From Hexactinellida sp. DTS-2022 (lineage: Eukaryota > Porifera > Hexactinellida), in contig JAPNXP010000012.1 in assembly GCA_028753945.1 (NCBI GenBank), forward strand, positions 4,362,501 through 4,426,500: a DNA stretch of 64,000 nucleotides, given 5' to 3'. The notes below the pieces were generated by a model that worked only from the letters and a program-made list of their open reading frames with translations, made no database searches and had not been told where the DNA came from. Made by a program: the position numbers and the translations under genes. Positions 1-11,035 of the stretch are shown here, one piece after another (within the stretch, counting starts at the first letter, position 1; every line of letters begins with the position of its first letter).

Positions 1-94
1 TATTATAGAAAAGGGGTCCATTTCTGTAAAGCAAAATGATATTTTACAGATTTGGACCCCCGGGCCAAATCTGTAGGGGGACCATTACGGTAAA
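1..94. repeat. GGTCC-rich hairpin repeat
   Basis: A short inverted repeat with arms ACAGATTTGGACCCCC and GGGCCAAATCTGT. It resembles the GGTCC-rich arrays near 34140-34205 and 38050-38440. No gene is seen. Confidence 0.5.
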
Positions 95-410
95 ACATTC
101 CAACACGGCAACACGGACATAAAAATGCTAACTCATCACCTATTACATTCGACTGAAAGTTGAATATCTCTGAAATGAAGTGAGGTAAAATGAAACTTCC
201 ACCACTCTAAGGGTCGTTGCCGTCCGAAACACCTTTCTGAAATAATTTAACACCTTAATAGTGATGATGACATGGCGTAAAAATCCAAAATTGCAGCTGT
301 GCCGACAGCATTTTCCTTGGAGGCACTATCAATTACCCAACCAGTAGCCACCAACGGGAAATGCGTCGGCACAGCTGCAATTTGGGATTTTCTAATTGAA
401 AATTAATAAG
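95..410 (+). mobile_element. MITE family M, copy 1 (partial)
   Basis: This segment matches, with substitutions, segments at 4685-5275, 11680-12765 and (reversed) 42425-42960. It ends in a near-perfect hairpin (about 285-400) whose arms contain TTGCAGCTGTGCCGAC and GTCGGCACAGCTGCAA. There is no coding capacity, so it is probably a non-autonomous foldback or MITE family. Its autonomous partner is not visible here. Confidence 0.6.
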
Positions 411-517
411 ATTTTACATTCCATAACAACGACAGATCAGAATATATTTCCATCAGCAAGAATACCCTTGCACTGTTAATATACTGACGTAATTAATTAT
501 AATTAATTCAATCTTTA

Positions 518-970
518 TTTGACACGAGCCCTTCGGTCTCGGTCGCTTTGCGACAGATCGGTGCTACACACCTCAAGTTAACGGCCGCTATGCGGCCTTA
601 CTCCTCACCCTTTCTGCCATGGAAAATGGCAGAAAGGGACGTTATATAGATCCCTATATAAGATTTCCATTTTTAAAACTTGTTTTATATATTCTAAATT
701 TATGAATGCGAAATTCGTGTTCAGCATACTTGTTTACCTATCATACCGTTGAAAGCTAACTTCTAGGTTCATTTTGAATTTTCATTAATTTGTTTACCTA
801 TTTTGTGTAAACAACAACAACAAATATTCATATTACAAATTTATAAACGCGAAATTCGAAATCAGCATACTTGTTTACCTATAATACCCGTTGAAAGCTA
901 TCTTCTGGTTTGATTTTGAATTTTCATTAATTTGTTTACCTTTTGTGTAAACAACAACAATAAATATTCA
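518..970 (+). mobile_element. Element E fragment with GC hairpins and two 140-bp units
   Basis: It begins with CGAGCCCTTCGGTCTCGG and continues with short GC-rich hairpins. Two tandem units of about 140 bp follow (about 690-835 and 836-970), each with GTTTACCTAT and GTAAACAACAACAA motifs. The same order occurs in the complete copy at 32141-32868. Here the copy ends where the large palindrome begins, so that palindrome probably inserted into it. Confidence 0.6.
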
Positions 971-1944
971 TCTGTATATTAAAAGCGGAATTGTTGTTTG
1001 TTTGTGTGTTTGTCCAGAATTAATAGGAAAGACTACGAGTCCTAGAAAGCTGAAAATTGGCATACATGGGTAATTTTGTACTGCGACAACGATCTATTGG
1101 TTTTCTAAGCGAAATAACGGGATTATGACGTCATAAACGCACATATTTGGGGATAACTCATTCAGTTTTTATTCGATTCGCCCACAATTTTAGATGATAA
1201 CACAACATACAATGAGACACACGTATACCGATTTATGGGAATGTGACGTCACGTAGGAACTAATTTGGATTCTGCTCTTACACTTTTGGTTCAATCGACA
1301 AATAATTTTGTCACATTATAAAGCAGAATGTATTGCATGTCTCTAGAAATTTTTATAATTTTCGCATTTAATCTGAACCAGGCAATAACAAAAATGTAAC
1401 CTCCAATTGCTGCATCATTGCACATATTGAGGTTTATGATTTAATCTTCACCTACAATATTTCCGAAATTGCATACGTGATTAATCCAGTTTGGCTTCCA
1501 TCAGTTTATCTATTCGTGATATATTTAGCTTACGTCAATCACATAAGTATGCATAATATTTACTATCAATCTGATTTGTTTGGTTAACAGAATGCGCTTA
1601 GAGTCTCTAATGCATTGTTTATTTATTACACCTACATATTGGCTTCTATATAATACTATCAATGGAACCTAGGATTTCATCTAGAAATGAAATTAAATAA
1701 GTTAATTAAGTAATCTAGGATTTTGGTTCTGCCTAACGATGAGATTTATTATGTTTTAATTATTGCTATCAATTAAATTTAATAATTAACTAACCCAGCT
1801 CCTGCAAAAAGAATTGTTTATTGAGATGTAGAACTTTATTACTATTTATAAATAAAATATTTTGCAACCCTGGATTTACCTCTCCATAATAATGGTTTAA
1901 GTAATGGTGTATAACTCATTAGTAATATTATAGCTTTTTTGGGA

Positions 1945-2073
1945 AGGGAAAGGCCGCGAAGCGGCCGTTAATGGTATCGCGTAGTGCCTAACACGAACGA
2001 ACAAAAGTCGCGAAGCGACTTTTGTGAGAGAGTGATCCGTCGCGAAGCGACCGAGACCGAAGGGCTCGTATTA
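1945..2073 (-). repeat. GC mini-hairpin cluster, left arm
   Basis: Three perfect hairpins are centred on GCGAAGC (1956-1962, 2010-2016, 2042-2048), followed by the imperfect hairpin CGAGACCGAAGGGCTCG. The mirror copy is 2251-2380. Related clusters lie at 518-660, 6655-6830, 9760-9835, 32141-32215 and 39053-39121. d(GCGAAGC) is known as an unusually stable DNA mini-hairpin. Confidence 0.7.
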
Positions 2074-2250
2074 TTAAATCTCGATTGTTGTTTGTTTGTG
2101 TGTTTGTCCGGATTGTATTAAAGTGACGGGGGGGATAGAAACGGCATTAATATATGAGATATAAACTAACTGTCAAATGTTATAATTGGTAACAAATGTT
2201 ATAATAGGTAAACAAGTATGCTGAACACGAATTTCGCGTTTATAAATTTG

Positions 2251-2385
2251 TAATACGAGCCCTTCGGTCTCGGTCGCTTCGCGACGGATCACTCTCTCAC
2301 AAAAGTCGCTTCGCGACTTTTGTTCGTTCGTGTTAGGCACTACGCGATACAATTAACGGCCGCTTCGCGGCCTTTCCCTTCCCAA
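2251..2385 (+). repeat. GC mini-hairpin cluster, right arm
   Basis: Reverse complement of 1945-2073. It carries the hairpins TCGCTTCGCGA, AAGTCGCTTCGCGACTT and GGCCGCTTCGCGGCC. It belongs to the right arm of the large palindrome. Confidence 0.7.
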
Positions 2386-2710
2386 AAAAGCTATAATATT
2401 ACTAATGAGTTATACACCATTACTTAAACCATTATTATGGAGAGGTAAATCCAGGGTTGCAAAATATTTTATTTATAAATAGTAATAAAGTTCTACATCT
2501 CAATAAACAATTCTTTTTGCAGGAGCTGGGTTAGTTAATTATTAAATTTAATTGATAGCAATAATTAAAACATAATAAATCTCATCGTTAGGCAGAACCA
2601 AAATCCTAGATTACTTAATTAACTTATTTAATTTCATTTCTAGATGAAATCCTAGGTTCCATTGATAGTATTATATAGAAGCCAATATGTAGGTGTAATA
2701 AATAAACAAT

Positions 2711-4000
2711 GGGAAAATTCCAAAAATACTCAAGTTTTTTAAAAATTTCCAAATATACTCAACAATACTCAACTAATTTGTAAATATACTCAAGTTTTTC
2801 CAAATATACTCAAGTTTTACCGGATTATTCCAAATATACTCAAGTTTTATTGGATTATTCCAAATATACTCAAGTTTTATTGGATTATTCCAAATATACT
2901 CAAGTTTTATTGGATTATTCCGAATATACTCAAGTTTTATTGGATTATTGAAACTAGTATGGAGATCCCAACCACAAAAATATTTATTAGTACAATCTGC
3001 TCGTCTGCTCTACGCGCGTCCTTACAACTTGTACTCGGGTCTACGGCCCTCGCTTGTGTTTAAAGCATCTGCTTTTCAAATTAAATGTCGTTCTTGATGG
3101 TTGGCCGCTAGCCGTCTATTTATATCCGTTCATCCTAGCTACAGGTTTCTATAAGGACAGATTAAATAATTTGGATATTTATGCAAATTTGAACAGATAA
3201 TTTTCTAGATATATAAGCTTGTCCGTGTATAATAATATACCAATTCCAAATATATTATTAAATATCACTAAGAAACTGTACCAGTGGACCCCTAACTTTG
3301 GGATGTGGAGAAGTTATTGTATTGATTGATAATAATTTTATATCAAATAACAAAATGGAATTTTATAAATGTATGGCTAGACAGACAGAACACAAATAAC
3401 TGATTAAATGCCTGAACTTCCTCTCGATCAATTAGATTACTTTCTCAGTATTCCATAACGCATACTTAACATTTGACAGACACTAAAGCATTCGATTATA
3501 CTAATTGAAATGCTAGCTGCTAATCCATACTGGAACAACCCTCGAATTTAATTGGATAAAGGTTTTGACACCTTTTGTGATGGAAGATTTGAATATCTTT
3601 TTAGATATTGAACTTGTTTGTACATACAATACTAGTATTCCCCACCCCACTGCCAAATTTTAGGTCTGTAGCTTTTACCAGTTCCTCAATCAATTCTGAA
3701 CAAACACACAAACAAACAAACAAACACAAAAACATTGTGATTTAATATATAAGATAGATTAAATATAGCCTTTCTAAACTTGAGTAGATCTGTGAATTTA
3801 CTGAAAAGTTGAGTAGATTTGGAACTTATTGTAAAAACTTGAGCAGAATTGGAATTATTCTGAAAAACTTGAGTAGATTTGGAATTATTTTGAAAAACTT
3901 GAGTAGATTCGGAAAGATCTAGTTTTCTATTTGAGTATCAGTAAAAAGTTGAGTATATTTGGAAATTTTTAAAAAACTTGAGTATTTTTGGAATTTTCCC
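2711..4000. mobile_element. TIR element G nested in the palindrome
   Basis: The ends are inverted repeats of at least 50 bp, both starting GGGAAAATTCCAAAAATACT. The uninterrupted left palindrome arm shows the pre-insertion site. AAACAAT is present on both sides (2704-2710 and 4004-4010), a 7-bp target duplication, with three extra bases (GAA) at 4001-4003. Both flanks carry arrays of an ATACTCAAGTTTT motif. The interior (about 2950-3770) encodes nothing recognisable, so this is a non-autonomous DNA transposon of unknown superfamily. Confidence 0.75.
2800..2945 (+). repeat. Tandem repeat, about 30-bp unit
   Basis: About five units of a motif containing CAAATATACTCAAGTTTTAT and GGATTATTC. The subterminal region on the other side (3775-3990) has degenerate units in the opposite orientation. 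Such arrays inside TIRs often bind transposase, but that role is inferred here. Confidence 0.7.
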
Positions 4001-4684
4001 GAAAAACAATGCATTAGAGACTCTAAGCGCATTCTGTTAACCAAACAAATCAGATTGATAGTAAATATTATGCATACTTATGTGATTGACGTAAGCTAAA
4101 TATATCACGAATAGATAAACTGATGGAAGCCAAACTGGATTAATCACGTATGCAATTTCGGAAATATTGTAGGTGAAGATTAAATCATAAACCTCAATAT
4201 GTGCAATGATGCAGCAATTGGAGGTTACATTTTTGTTATTGCCTGGTTCAGATTAAATGCGAAAATTATAAAAATTTCTAGAGACATGCAATACATTCTG
4301 CTTTATAATGTGACAAAATTATTTGTCGATTGAACCAAAAGTGTAAGAGCAGAATCCAAATTAGTTCCTACGTGACGTCACATTCCCATAAATCGGTATA
4401 CGTGTGTCTCATTGTATGTTGTGTTATCATCTAAAATTGTGGGCGAATCGAATAAAAACTGAATGAGTTATCCCCAAATATGTGCGTTTATGACGTCATA
4501 ATCCCGTTATTTCGCTTAGAAAACCAATAGATCGTTGTCGCAGTACAAAATTACCCATGTATGCCAATTTTCAGCTTTCTAGGACTCGTAGTCTTTCCTA
4601 TTAATTCTGGACAAACACGCAAACAAACACACACACACACACACACAAACAACAATTCCGCTTTTAATATACAGATAGATATAT

Positions 4685-5275
4685 AGAAGCTTCCAATTTG
4701 TTTATTAGGGGTTATCGAGCGGGCGGAATTGAAATTTAATGGCCAAATTAATTTTATTACTATTTATAACAAATAATTAAACTCAATAAATTAAGTTGAC
4801 ATTGAAATTGGTGCTAAAGTATTAATAATTTTGATAATTATTTATACTAATTTGCTAATAGCATTAATCTCAGAGATGATAAGCGATAGAAACAAACTTC
4901 CAATTTATTAATTGATCATTATGCCACGTAACACCTCTACAAATAAGTCTTGACACCTTGAGGTGATGATGATATCGTTAAAAAAATGTGTTTTACAATT
5001 TTGTGAATTATATAATTCGAATGGGTTGGTTGGTGTTGGGTGAACACCGAACACTCACTTAAAAAATGCTGACACATCACCTATTATATTCTACTGAAAC
5101 TTGAATATCTCTGAAATGAAGTGAGCTAAAATGAAACTTCCAACTCACAAAGTGTCGTTCCCTTCCAAAACAACATTCTGAATTGTCTAACACCTTCATA
5201 GTGATGATGACATGGCGAAAAATCCAACATTGCAGCAGTGCTGACAGCATTTTCCTTTGTTCGACAATATTATCC
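4685..5275 (+). mobile_element. MITE family M, copy 2
   Basis: Homologous to 11680-12765 (which carries an extra insertion), to 95-410, and to the reverse of 42425-42960. It shares the blocks CAGAGATGATAAGCGATAGA, GACACCTTGAGGTGATGATG and TAGTGATGATGACATGGCG. The terminal hairpin is truncated near 5260. No coding function. Confidence 0.6.
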
Positions 5276-5279
5276 ACAG

Positions 5280-6200
5280 TAAATTTAACGGTGTCCGGAT
5301 AGCTATATAGGGTCTGAATAGGGATTTCACTTGAAAATACTTTAGATGTTTTTTTCTTCCAAACAGTGGAAAAGAACCATATCTATAGGTGGACTCTTTT
5401 TTAGTATTTCAAAATAATTATTTTCAGTGTTATAATCGATTTTGTAGAGCAGACTATTGATTTTGCGCAGTTACAGGACTTCCAGAGCTGTTTTTTGATG
5501 CAATAACCAACATTATCTCTGATATTTTAGTATCAACACTCCCCATGTTATACTCTATGGGTTGAACTGCAAAATTGTTCAAAAAAATATTTCAAATGAG
5601 AAAATTGGAACAAAAGTTAATACATTTTCTCATCCTAACACTCACTGTTTAGAAAATACCATATATGGGCATAGAAATGTGCCAACTTTGATGACTTAGC
5701 AAATATATATTTCCTAAACTATAGACTGTAGAGCTTAGCTCTCTTGTGGCATCTATATATCATTTGGAAATGATTTGAATAAGAAATGAAATCCTTATCC
5801 AAATGGTTGCCAATCTATAAATTCCATACCAATATATGGAGGTGTCATGTAACCATTAACAATGAAAATTCAAAATGAGCTAGAGCTTAGCGCTAAATTC
5901 TTAACAACATCCGTGATTTATTTCAAGAAGCAAGGACAACTTAGAGTATCTGACAAGATTGATACTATATCACAAAAATATTTACATCAATTTCAAACGC
6001 TTCGTTCCCAAAATATTAGAAAAGTGATTTTGGGACAGAAAGCTTAGTTTTGAGAGTTTTAAATAATTAAGATAAAAAATCGAAGCGCCAATGTCTTCAA
6101 TATTATTACTTCAACAAAAAATAGTTGTTAGAAAATCTAATTGGAAATACAGATTGATGCCTGAAAATACAAGATATCAAACATAAATTGAGGTATTACT
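5280..6200. other. AT-rich intergenic DNA, no recognised gene
   Basis: No recognisable gene or clear repeat. A 61-codon ORF at 5862-6047 has an ATG but no recognisable motif and no supporting context. Confidence 0.4.
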
Positions 6201-6204
6201 TGAG

Positions 6205-6475
6205 GTAAACCCATAAATCGTTAACGTGTGTCTCATTTCATGTTGTCTTACAATCTAAAATTGTGGGCGAATCGGATAAAAACTGAGAGTTATTCCAAAA
6301 TATGTGCCTTTATAACTTCATAATCCCGTTATTTCGTTTAGAAAACAAATAGATCGTTGTCAGCGTGTAAAATTACCCCTGCATACAAATTTTCAGATCT
6401 CTAGAGCATATGGTCTTTCCTACTAATTAATTCTTGACAAACAGACAACAATTGTGCTTTTATTATATAGATAGA
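6205..6475 (-). repeat. Palindrome-arm repeat fragment
   Basis: A diverged copy of the arm sequence at 4390-4674, sharing AAAATTGTGGGCGAATCG and AATCCCGTTATTTCG. It ends in the same AT-rich terminus near 6470. Confidence 0.55.
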
Positions 6476-6654
6476 TGGAGTAAGCTTGAAGCTATAAAAA
6501 TGTACCATTAACATGAAAAATCGAGTATATAGGGACACCGTTAATTACGTCTAGACATATTGCTTTAATTAATTTAATTTAATTTAATTCAATTTAATTC
6601 AATTTAATCCATTTTGTATTAAATAGAATCCAGCTCGAATTCACAATTAACAAA

Positions 6655-6985
6655 TATAACGAGACCGAAGGGCTCGTATAATTAAAATAACGAGCCCTTG
6701 GGGCTCGGTCGCTTCGCGACAGATCACACATTCACAAAGGTCGATTCGCGAGTCGCGACCTTTGTCCGTTCATGTTATACAATACGTAATTCAATTAACG
6801 GCCGCTTCGCGGCCTTACCCATCTCAAAATATCACTCATAATAAATAAATGTATACAAATTTTCAGCTTTCTGGGACTCATAGTCTTTGCAATTAATTCT
6901 GGGCAAACAACATACAAACAAACAAACACACACACACACACACACACACACATACCACAATTGTGCTTTTAATATATAGATAGAT
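6655..6985. repeat. Two GC-hairpin ends facing each other plus repeat-arm end
   Basis: GAGACCGAAGGGCTCG is followed about 20 bp later by CGAGCCCTTGGGGCTCGGTC, so two hairpin ends meet head to head. Hairpins with TCGCGAGTCGCGA and GGCCGCTTCGCGGCC follow. Then comes a copy of the palindrome outer end with a (CA)n tract (about 6925-6952). It looks like a composite of old insertions. Confidence 0.5.
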
Positions 6986-6989
6986 GATA

Positions 6990-7970
6990 TATAGTAGATT
7001 CATTTATGCAATCATTTCGTGCTTTCGATCATCATGAAGATATACTATTTATGAATAATTGAATTAGATTCAATGTTATTACGATCCAAGTTTATTGCTG
7101 GTATCATAGTTACAATAAAGAATTCTACTTTATATGAATAATTCAATTCATTAAATATGTATTATTGTATAAATCGATTTCTGATATCATAGTTACAATA
7201 AAGTATTCTATTTTATAGGAATAATTCAATTTAACCTTCGGCTGGCTTGGGGTAAAAGGTATAAATAGAAAAACCCCACTTTCACTTTCACTTTCAATTG
7301 AAATTCAATTAACTTTCAGTTTCAATTTTACATTCCTAGCCAGACGAGGGTTAAATCAATAGCTGCTACTATATAAATCGATTTATAATAGTACTTAGTG
7401 CATTGAAGTTTTTTTCTATATGGAATTCAATTTAATTTAACAGTTATTAATTAATTAATTAATTAAATTAAATTTCAAAAACTAAGTCCAATTTTAAAAT
7501 TCTCTATCGAATGCATATTAATTTAATATTCCGGTACTAATAATTGTTCATGTTGTGACATTAAACAGGTGTAATAATGTGTCAAAAAAAATATCAAAAT
7601 CCTGACCCCAGGTGCACATCGGTAACCCATGAGACACCTATCCAGAAAATTTGGGCTCTTAGTTAATTCGAACACTCAAGGGAAAAAATTAATTTGGTCG
7701 AATTATCGAACGGATATTGTATGGGAGGGGCTTCCATGGGAAAACAAATTTGTTCAAATTAGTGAAAGTTCGAATTAAGGCCATATAAAATAAATAACTT
7801 GTTTATCATCCCCGTCAGTCCCAATTTTAACCCTCCGTCCGGATATATTATATTAATATCTTATAAACATATTCGTACAAAATAACGGGTATTCGAATTA
7901 ACGGTTATCGACTGTAGTAATTCCGTCACATATTCTGTATTAGGATGCAAGTTAAATTACATACCACCCA
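6990..7970. repeat. AT-rich repeats flanking the fucosyltransferase gene
   Basis: About 7005-7220 is similar to 13065-13190 plus 13850-13960 on the far side of the gene, sharing GCAATCATTTCGTG. The block 7540-7665 is the reverse complement of repeat H seen at 10565-10715 and 12813-12940. The block 7770-7850 resembles 57230-57310 (ACTTGTTTA and CCGTCCGGAT motifs). No coding sequence is recognised. Confidence 0.45.
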
Positions 7971-8209
7971 GTGCCACTGTTTTCCCGATTGCCGAAAACC
8001 TCACTTGATTTCAAGGACAAACTCCATTTAAGTTCCAAACTGATGGTAATCAATACTAATCATACTAAAACATCACTTATTATAGATCAATTAAGTTTAT
8101 TTGGGTTGAGTATACTAGTAGTAATAATTTATATAGTATGTTTGTTATGCATTAGTTATAATAGAACATTTTAGTATTGTATCAGCATATTTTAATATTA
8201 ATTATTTAG

Positions 8210-9406
8210 ATGAAGTTGGAACGAATTTTATTATTCCTTGTTATATTTTACAACTCTGCTTTGAATAATGCTATCATCCTAAATATCATCCCAGTCCCAG
8301 AGAAAAGAACTAGTGAACGTCGGTTACATGCTATTCCGAATTGTGAAATTCCATGCGAACCATATGAAAACCATGAAAATCCAGATGCAGAATTTTATAT
8401 TGTAATGAATGATGAACATGTGAAATCAATTGTGGACATGAATTCCACAGTACCAATACGTATCTTAGGATCCCAAGAACCTCAACATTATTATCACTTG
8501 TTGAAACTGGAATACCTGAAGCATCATTTCCAGGGCTCAGCTCTGTTGGACAGAAGATCAGACATTCCTTGGTTGTTGATCCTAAATGTGGACGAAGTGA
8601 AAGATTCGAAAGTTTCAAAAAATGCACAGCCAAAAGTAACTTTCGTGGCTCGCAATTGCCATGCAAAGAATAACAGGAATGATTATGTAAAAGCAATTGA
8701 TGCTAAAATCGGTGTGGTGGCTCTTGGCAGATGTCTGAATAATGCAGAATGGCCAGATTGTAATGGCAGCCCCTGTTCTAAAGTGGAAGCTATACGACCG
8801 TACAAAATCCATCTCGCGTTTGAGAATGGAGATTCTCCTGGATTTGTGACAGACAAAATATACCATGCATTCAAAGCTGGAGTATTACCAGTGTGGATGG
8901 GAACGCGTGACGTAGCAGAAACTGTTCCAAAAGGCTCTTATATTGATGTGGCTGAATTCAATACTCCAGACGACGTGGCTAGTTATCTACAGCTAGTACT
9001 GGAGAATGAAACTCTATATAACAGCTACTTTGAATGGAAGTATAAGCCATTAGACCCGGAATACGTTATAAACAACAGAGTACTATGGAATGGATCTGTA
9101 TTCTGTCGTATGTGCTATTATGTAGATACGCTACAGAGAGGATTGGAATGGGACCATACGAGACAGAGAGCTAAATCTCCTGGTGATAATGATAGTATCT
9201 CCGAAATAATCGTATCTGATACAGCTAGCAACATATCCCATTCTATACTCACTAACAAACTAGTACACGTCATTTACCAGTCACAAACGGTCCAATATTT
9301 GAGTTTGAAACCCATAGTCGCTCTATTACTTCTTATTAACTGCGTATTGCTAATCCTCGTTTTTCGTCGAAAGTTGCTAACTCGATATTTTTTGTATAAA
9401 TTTTGA
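8210..9406 (+). CDS. GT10 alpha-1,3-fucosyltransferase-like membrane enzyme
   Basis: A 398-residue intronless protein resembling CAZy family GT10, which transfers fucose from GDP-fucose to N-acetylglucosamine on glycans in the secretory pathway. The donor-site block is clear from about residue 197: YKIHLAFENGDSPGFVTDKI, then AGVLPVWMGTRDV, then FNTPDDVASYL and YFEWKYK. This matches the family pattern FENS...YVTEK...AGVPVV.G, although this copy has TDK where TEK is usual. An upstream ARNC...R...GRCLNN block and a late FCRMC (CXXC) also fit. A hydrophobic segment at residues 5-22 could be a signal peptide or type II anchor. A second strong hydrophobic segment (about 368-387) followed by FRRK is unusual, because classical GT10 enzymes have only an N-terminal anchor. 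Acceptor and linkage cannot be assigned. Confidence 0.85.
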   Translation: MKLERILLFLVIFYNSALNNAIILNIIPVPEKRTSERRLHAIPNCEIPCEPYENHENPDAEFYIVMNDEHVKSIVDMNSTVPIRILGSQEPQHYYHLLKLEYLKHHFQGSALLDRRSDIPWLLILNVDEVKDSKVSKNAQPKVTFVARNCHAKNNRNDYVKAIDAKIGVVALGRCLNNAEWPDCNGSPCSKVEAIRPYKIHLAFENGDSPGFVTDKIYHAFKAGVLPVWMGTRDVAETVPKGSYIDVAEFNTPDDVASYLQLVLENETLYNSYFEWKYKPLDPEYVINNRVLWNGSVFCRMCYYVDTLQRGLEWDHTRQRAKSPGDNDSISEIIVSDTASNISHSILTNKLVHVIYQSQTVQYLSLKPIVALLLLINCVLLILVFRRKLLTRYFLYKF

Positions 9407-9409
9407 CAT

Positions 9410-9900
9410 AATTATCTTATCGTTCCATTAATTATTACATTATTCATCTAGGTAACTCTATACTCATCTCATTATAAATTCTCATATTCAATTAAATAAT
9501 GTTTTACATATAATTATGACAAATGTTAATGATTTGTATGCTTTGTCAGATCTGCTTATTGTGAACAGTTTTTCGTCTGCTTAATATCAAAACTTTTTAT
9601 TATGAACAAGCCATATGGTCCCAATTTAACAACTTACATAGGGTTTGTATTAAGTTGAGTTCGCTTATTATGAAGTCACTCTATTACGAAACAATTTTTG
9701 GTCCCTTGAATGTTCATAATAAAAGAACCTGATCGTAATTAGTTAATTATTTTAGCAATGTTATCCACGGCTTCGCGGTTGGGGTGTGGTTGTATTCTTC
9801 CGCGAAGCGACCTAGCAAGCGAAGCGCGCTAGTTATAATTAAGTTCAAGGGATCATTTTATTTAGTTTGATACAAGCGGAGTAAATTCAGCTACATGCGT
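9410..9900. repeat. Intergenic DNA with a GC-hairpin fragment
   Basis: Nothing is recognised in 9410-9755. Positions 9760-9835 contain CCGCGAAGCGACC and GCGAAGCGCGC hairpins of the dispersed GCGAAGC type. No clear polyadenylation signal for the upstream gene was identified. Confidence 0.45.
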
Positions 9901-9906
9901 ATGAGA

Positions 9907-10058
9907 CAGGGGCGGCGGAAGCGGTCAGGCCGGTCAGGCCATGGCCTGACCACTTTTATAAAGTGGCCAGGCCAATAGCCTCACCACTCTTACGTCACTA
10001 GTTAGGCCGGTCAAGCATGGCGGGCCTGACCACTTTATAACTTCTTCCGCCGGCCCTG
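9907..10058. mobile_element. 152-bp MITE with CAGGG termini
   Basis: The ends CAGGGGCGGCGGAAG and CTTCCGCCGGCCCTG are inverted repeats. TGAGA flanks both sides (9902-9906 and 10059-10063), suggesting a 5-bp target duplication. Internal GGTCAGGCC/GGCCTGACC palindromes are present. The termini are hAT-like, but 8 bp is the usual hAT duplication. Confidence 0.65.
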
Positions 10059-10067
10059 TGAGAGTAT

Positions 10068-10520
10068 AGTGGCCCAGTATTGAAAACATTGCCTTGGAAT
10101 CTTGGATTTTACTGTGCTGACTATAGTATAGTATAGAAGCCCAGTATTGAAATGACTACTTTGGCATATTATTACTGTGCCGAATATACTAATAGTATAG
10201 TGGCACAGTGTTGAAATGACTACTTTGGTATATTATTACTGTGCCGACTATACTATAGTGGCCCAGTATTGGTCTTAGTGCTTTGGTATATTATTACTGT
10301 GCCGACTATACTATAGTATAGTGGCCCAGTTCTAATCTTACTGCCTTATTACTGTGCCGACTATACTATAGTATAGTGGCCCAGTTCTAATCTTACTGCC
10401 TTATTACTGTGCCGACTATACTATAGTATAGCGGCCCAGTTCTAATCTTACTGCCTTGGTTATTACTGTGCCGACTATACTATAGTATAGTGGGCCAGTT
10501 CTAATCTTAGTGCTTTGGTT
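10068..10520 (+). repeat. Minisatellite, units of about 50-62 bp
   Basis: Seven or so units built from TACTATAGTATAGTGGCCCAG, then a variable ATTGAAA or TTCTAATCTTA block, then TTATTACTGTGCCGAC. The unit contains the palindrome CTATACTATAG. Unit length varies, and there are no CRISPR-like spacers. Confidence 0.8.
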
Positions 10521-10564
10521 ATTATTGGTCCGTAGATCGTACACAGAACAGAGTTTAATTAACT

Positions 10565-10760
10565 ATGAACTGAAATTTTCAGGACAGGTGTCTCATGTGT
10601 TACAGATGTGCACCTGGGGTCACGATTTTTGATTAAATATCTTTGGACACATTTTTACACCTGTTTAATGTTGCAACAGGAACAATAAATAGTGCCCGAA
10701 TATTTAATTTATATGCATTCGTTAGAGAATATTATTCTACACCTTTTCACAGAGCACGAA
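10565..10760 (+). repeat. Dispersed repeat H, copy
   Basis: Shares CAGATGTGCACCTGGGGTCA and CACCTGTTTAATGT with 12813-12940 and, in reverse, with 7540-7665. No coding capacity. Confidence 0.6.
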
Positions 10761-11035
10761 TTTTAATATTGGGTTTTGTTTGTGCCACAATTGAGTTGCA
10801 AATTTCCTTTGTTTACTAACACTTCAGTTCAAATGAAAGTGTTAATTATAATTCTATTGTTTCAACTAATGATAATTATGTTACGGAAGATGTTGGCGAT
10901 TGGAATATTCATTGTGCAAGAATATTCTCGCAGAAATAAATATAATCACATAATTTGTCGTAGTTATGGAATGTCAAATCTCAGTTTTCAAATAGTAAAT
11001 AGAAGCCTACCCGATCTCACAAGTTGAATCAATAT

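Larger units (their letters stand above)
971..4674. repeat. Large palindrome, arms of about 1.1 kb
   Basis: Positions 971-2073 are repeated in reverse complement at 2251-2710 plus 4004-4674. The outer ends read TCTGTATATT and AATATACAGA. The right arm is split by the element at 2711-4000. The spacer 2074-2250 is a fragment of element E. Partial copies of the arm sequence occur at 6205-6475 and 6840-6985, so the arm is a dispersed repeat present here as a head-to-head pair. No coding capacity is seen. Confidence 0.8.

Noticed and set aside
1945..2073. GC hairpins as bacterial-type terminators
   Set aside because: They occur inside dispersed eukaryotic repeats without nearby genes or T-tracts.
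971..4674. Helitron identity for the palindrome-arm repeat (AT-rich end, terminal hairpins)
   Set aside because: No TC...CTRR termini could be fixed and no Rep/helicase sequence is present.
5862..6047. 61-codon ORF with ATG
   Set aside because: No motif or context; length expected by chance in AT-rich DNA.
7971..8174. 67-codon ORF with a hydrophobic segment before the fucosyltransferase gene
   Set aside because: It starts with GTG, has no homology I recognise and no splice signal linking it convincingly to the enzyme.
10068..10520. CRISPR-like array of regular repeats
   Set aside because: Neighbouring units are whole tandem copies without unique spacers, and the context is eukaryotic.
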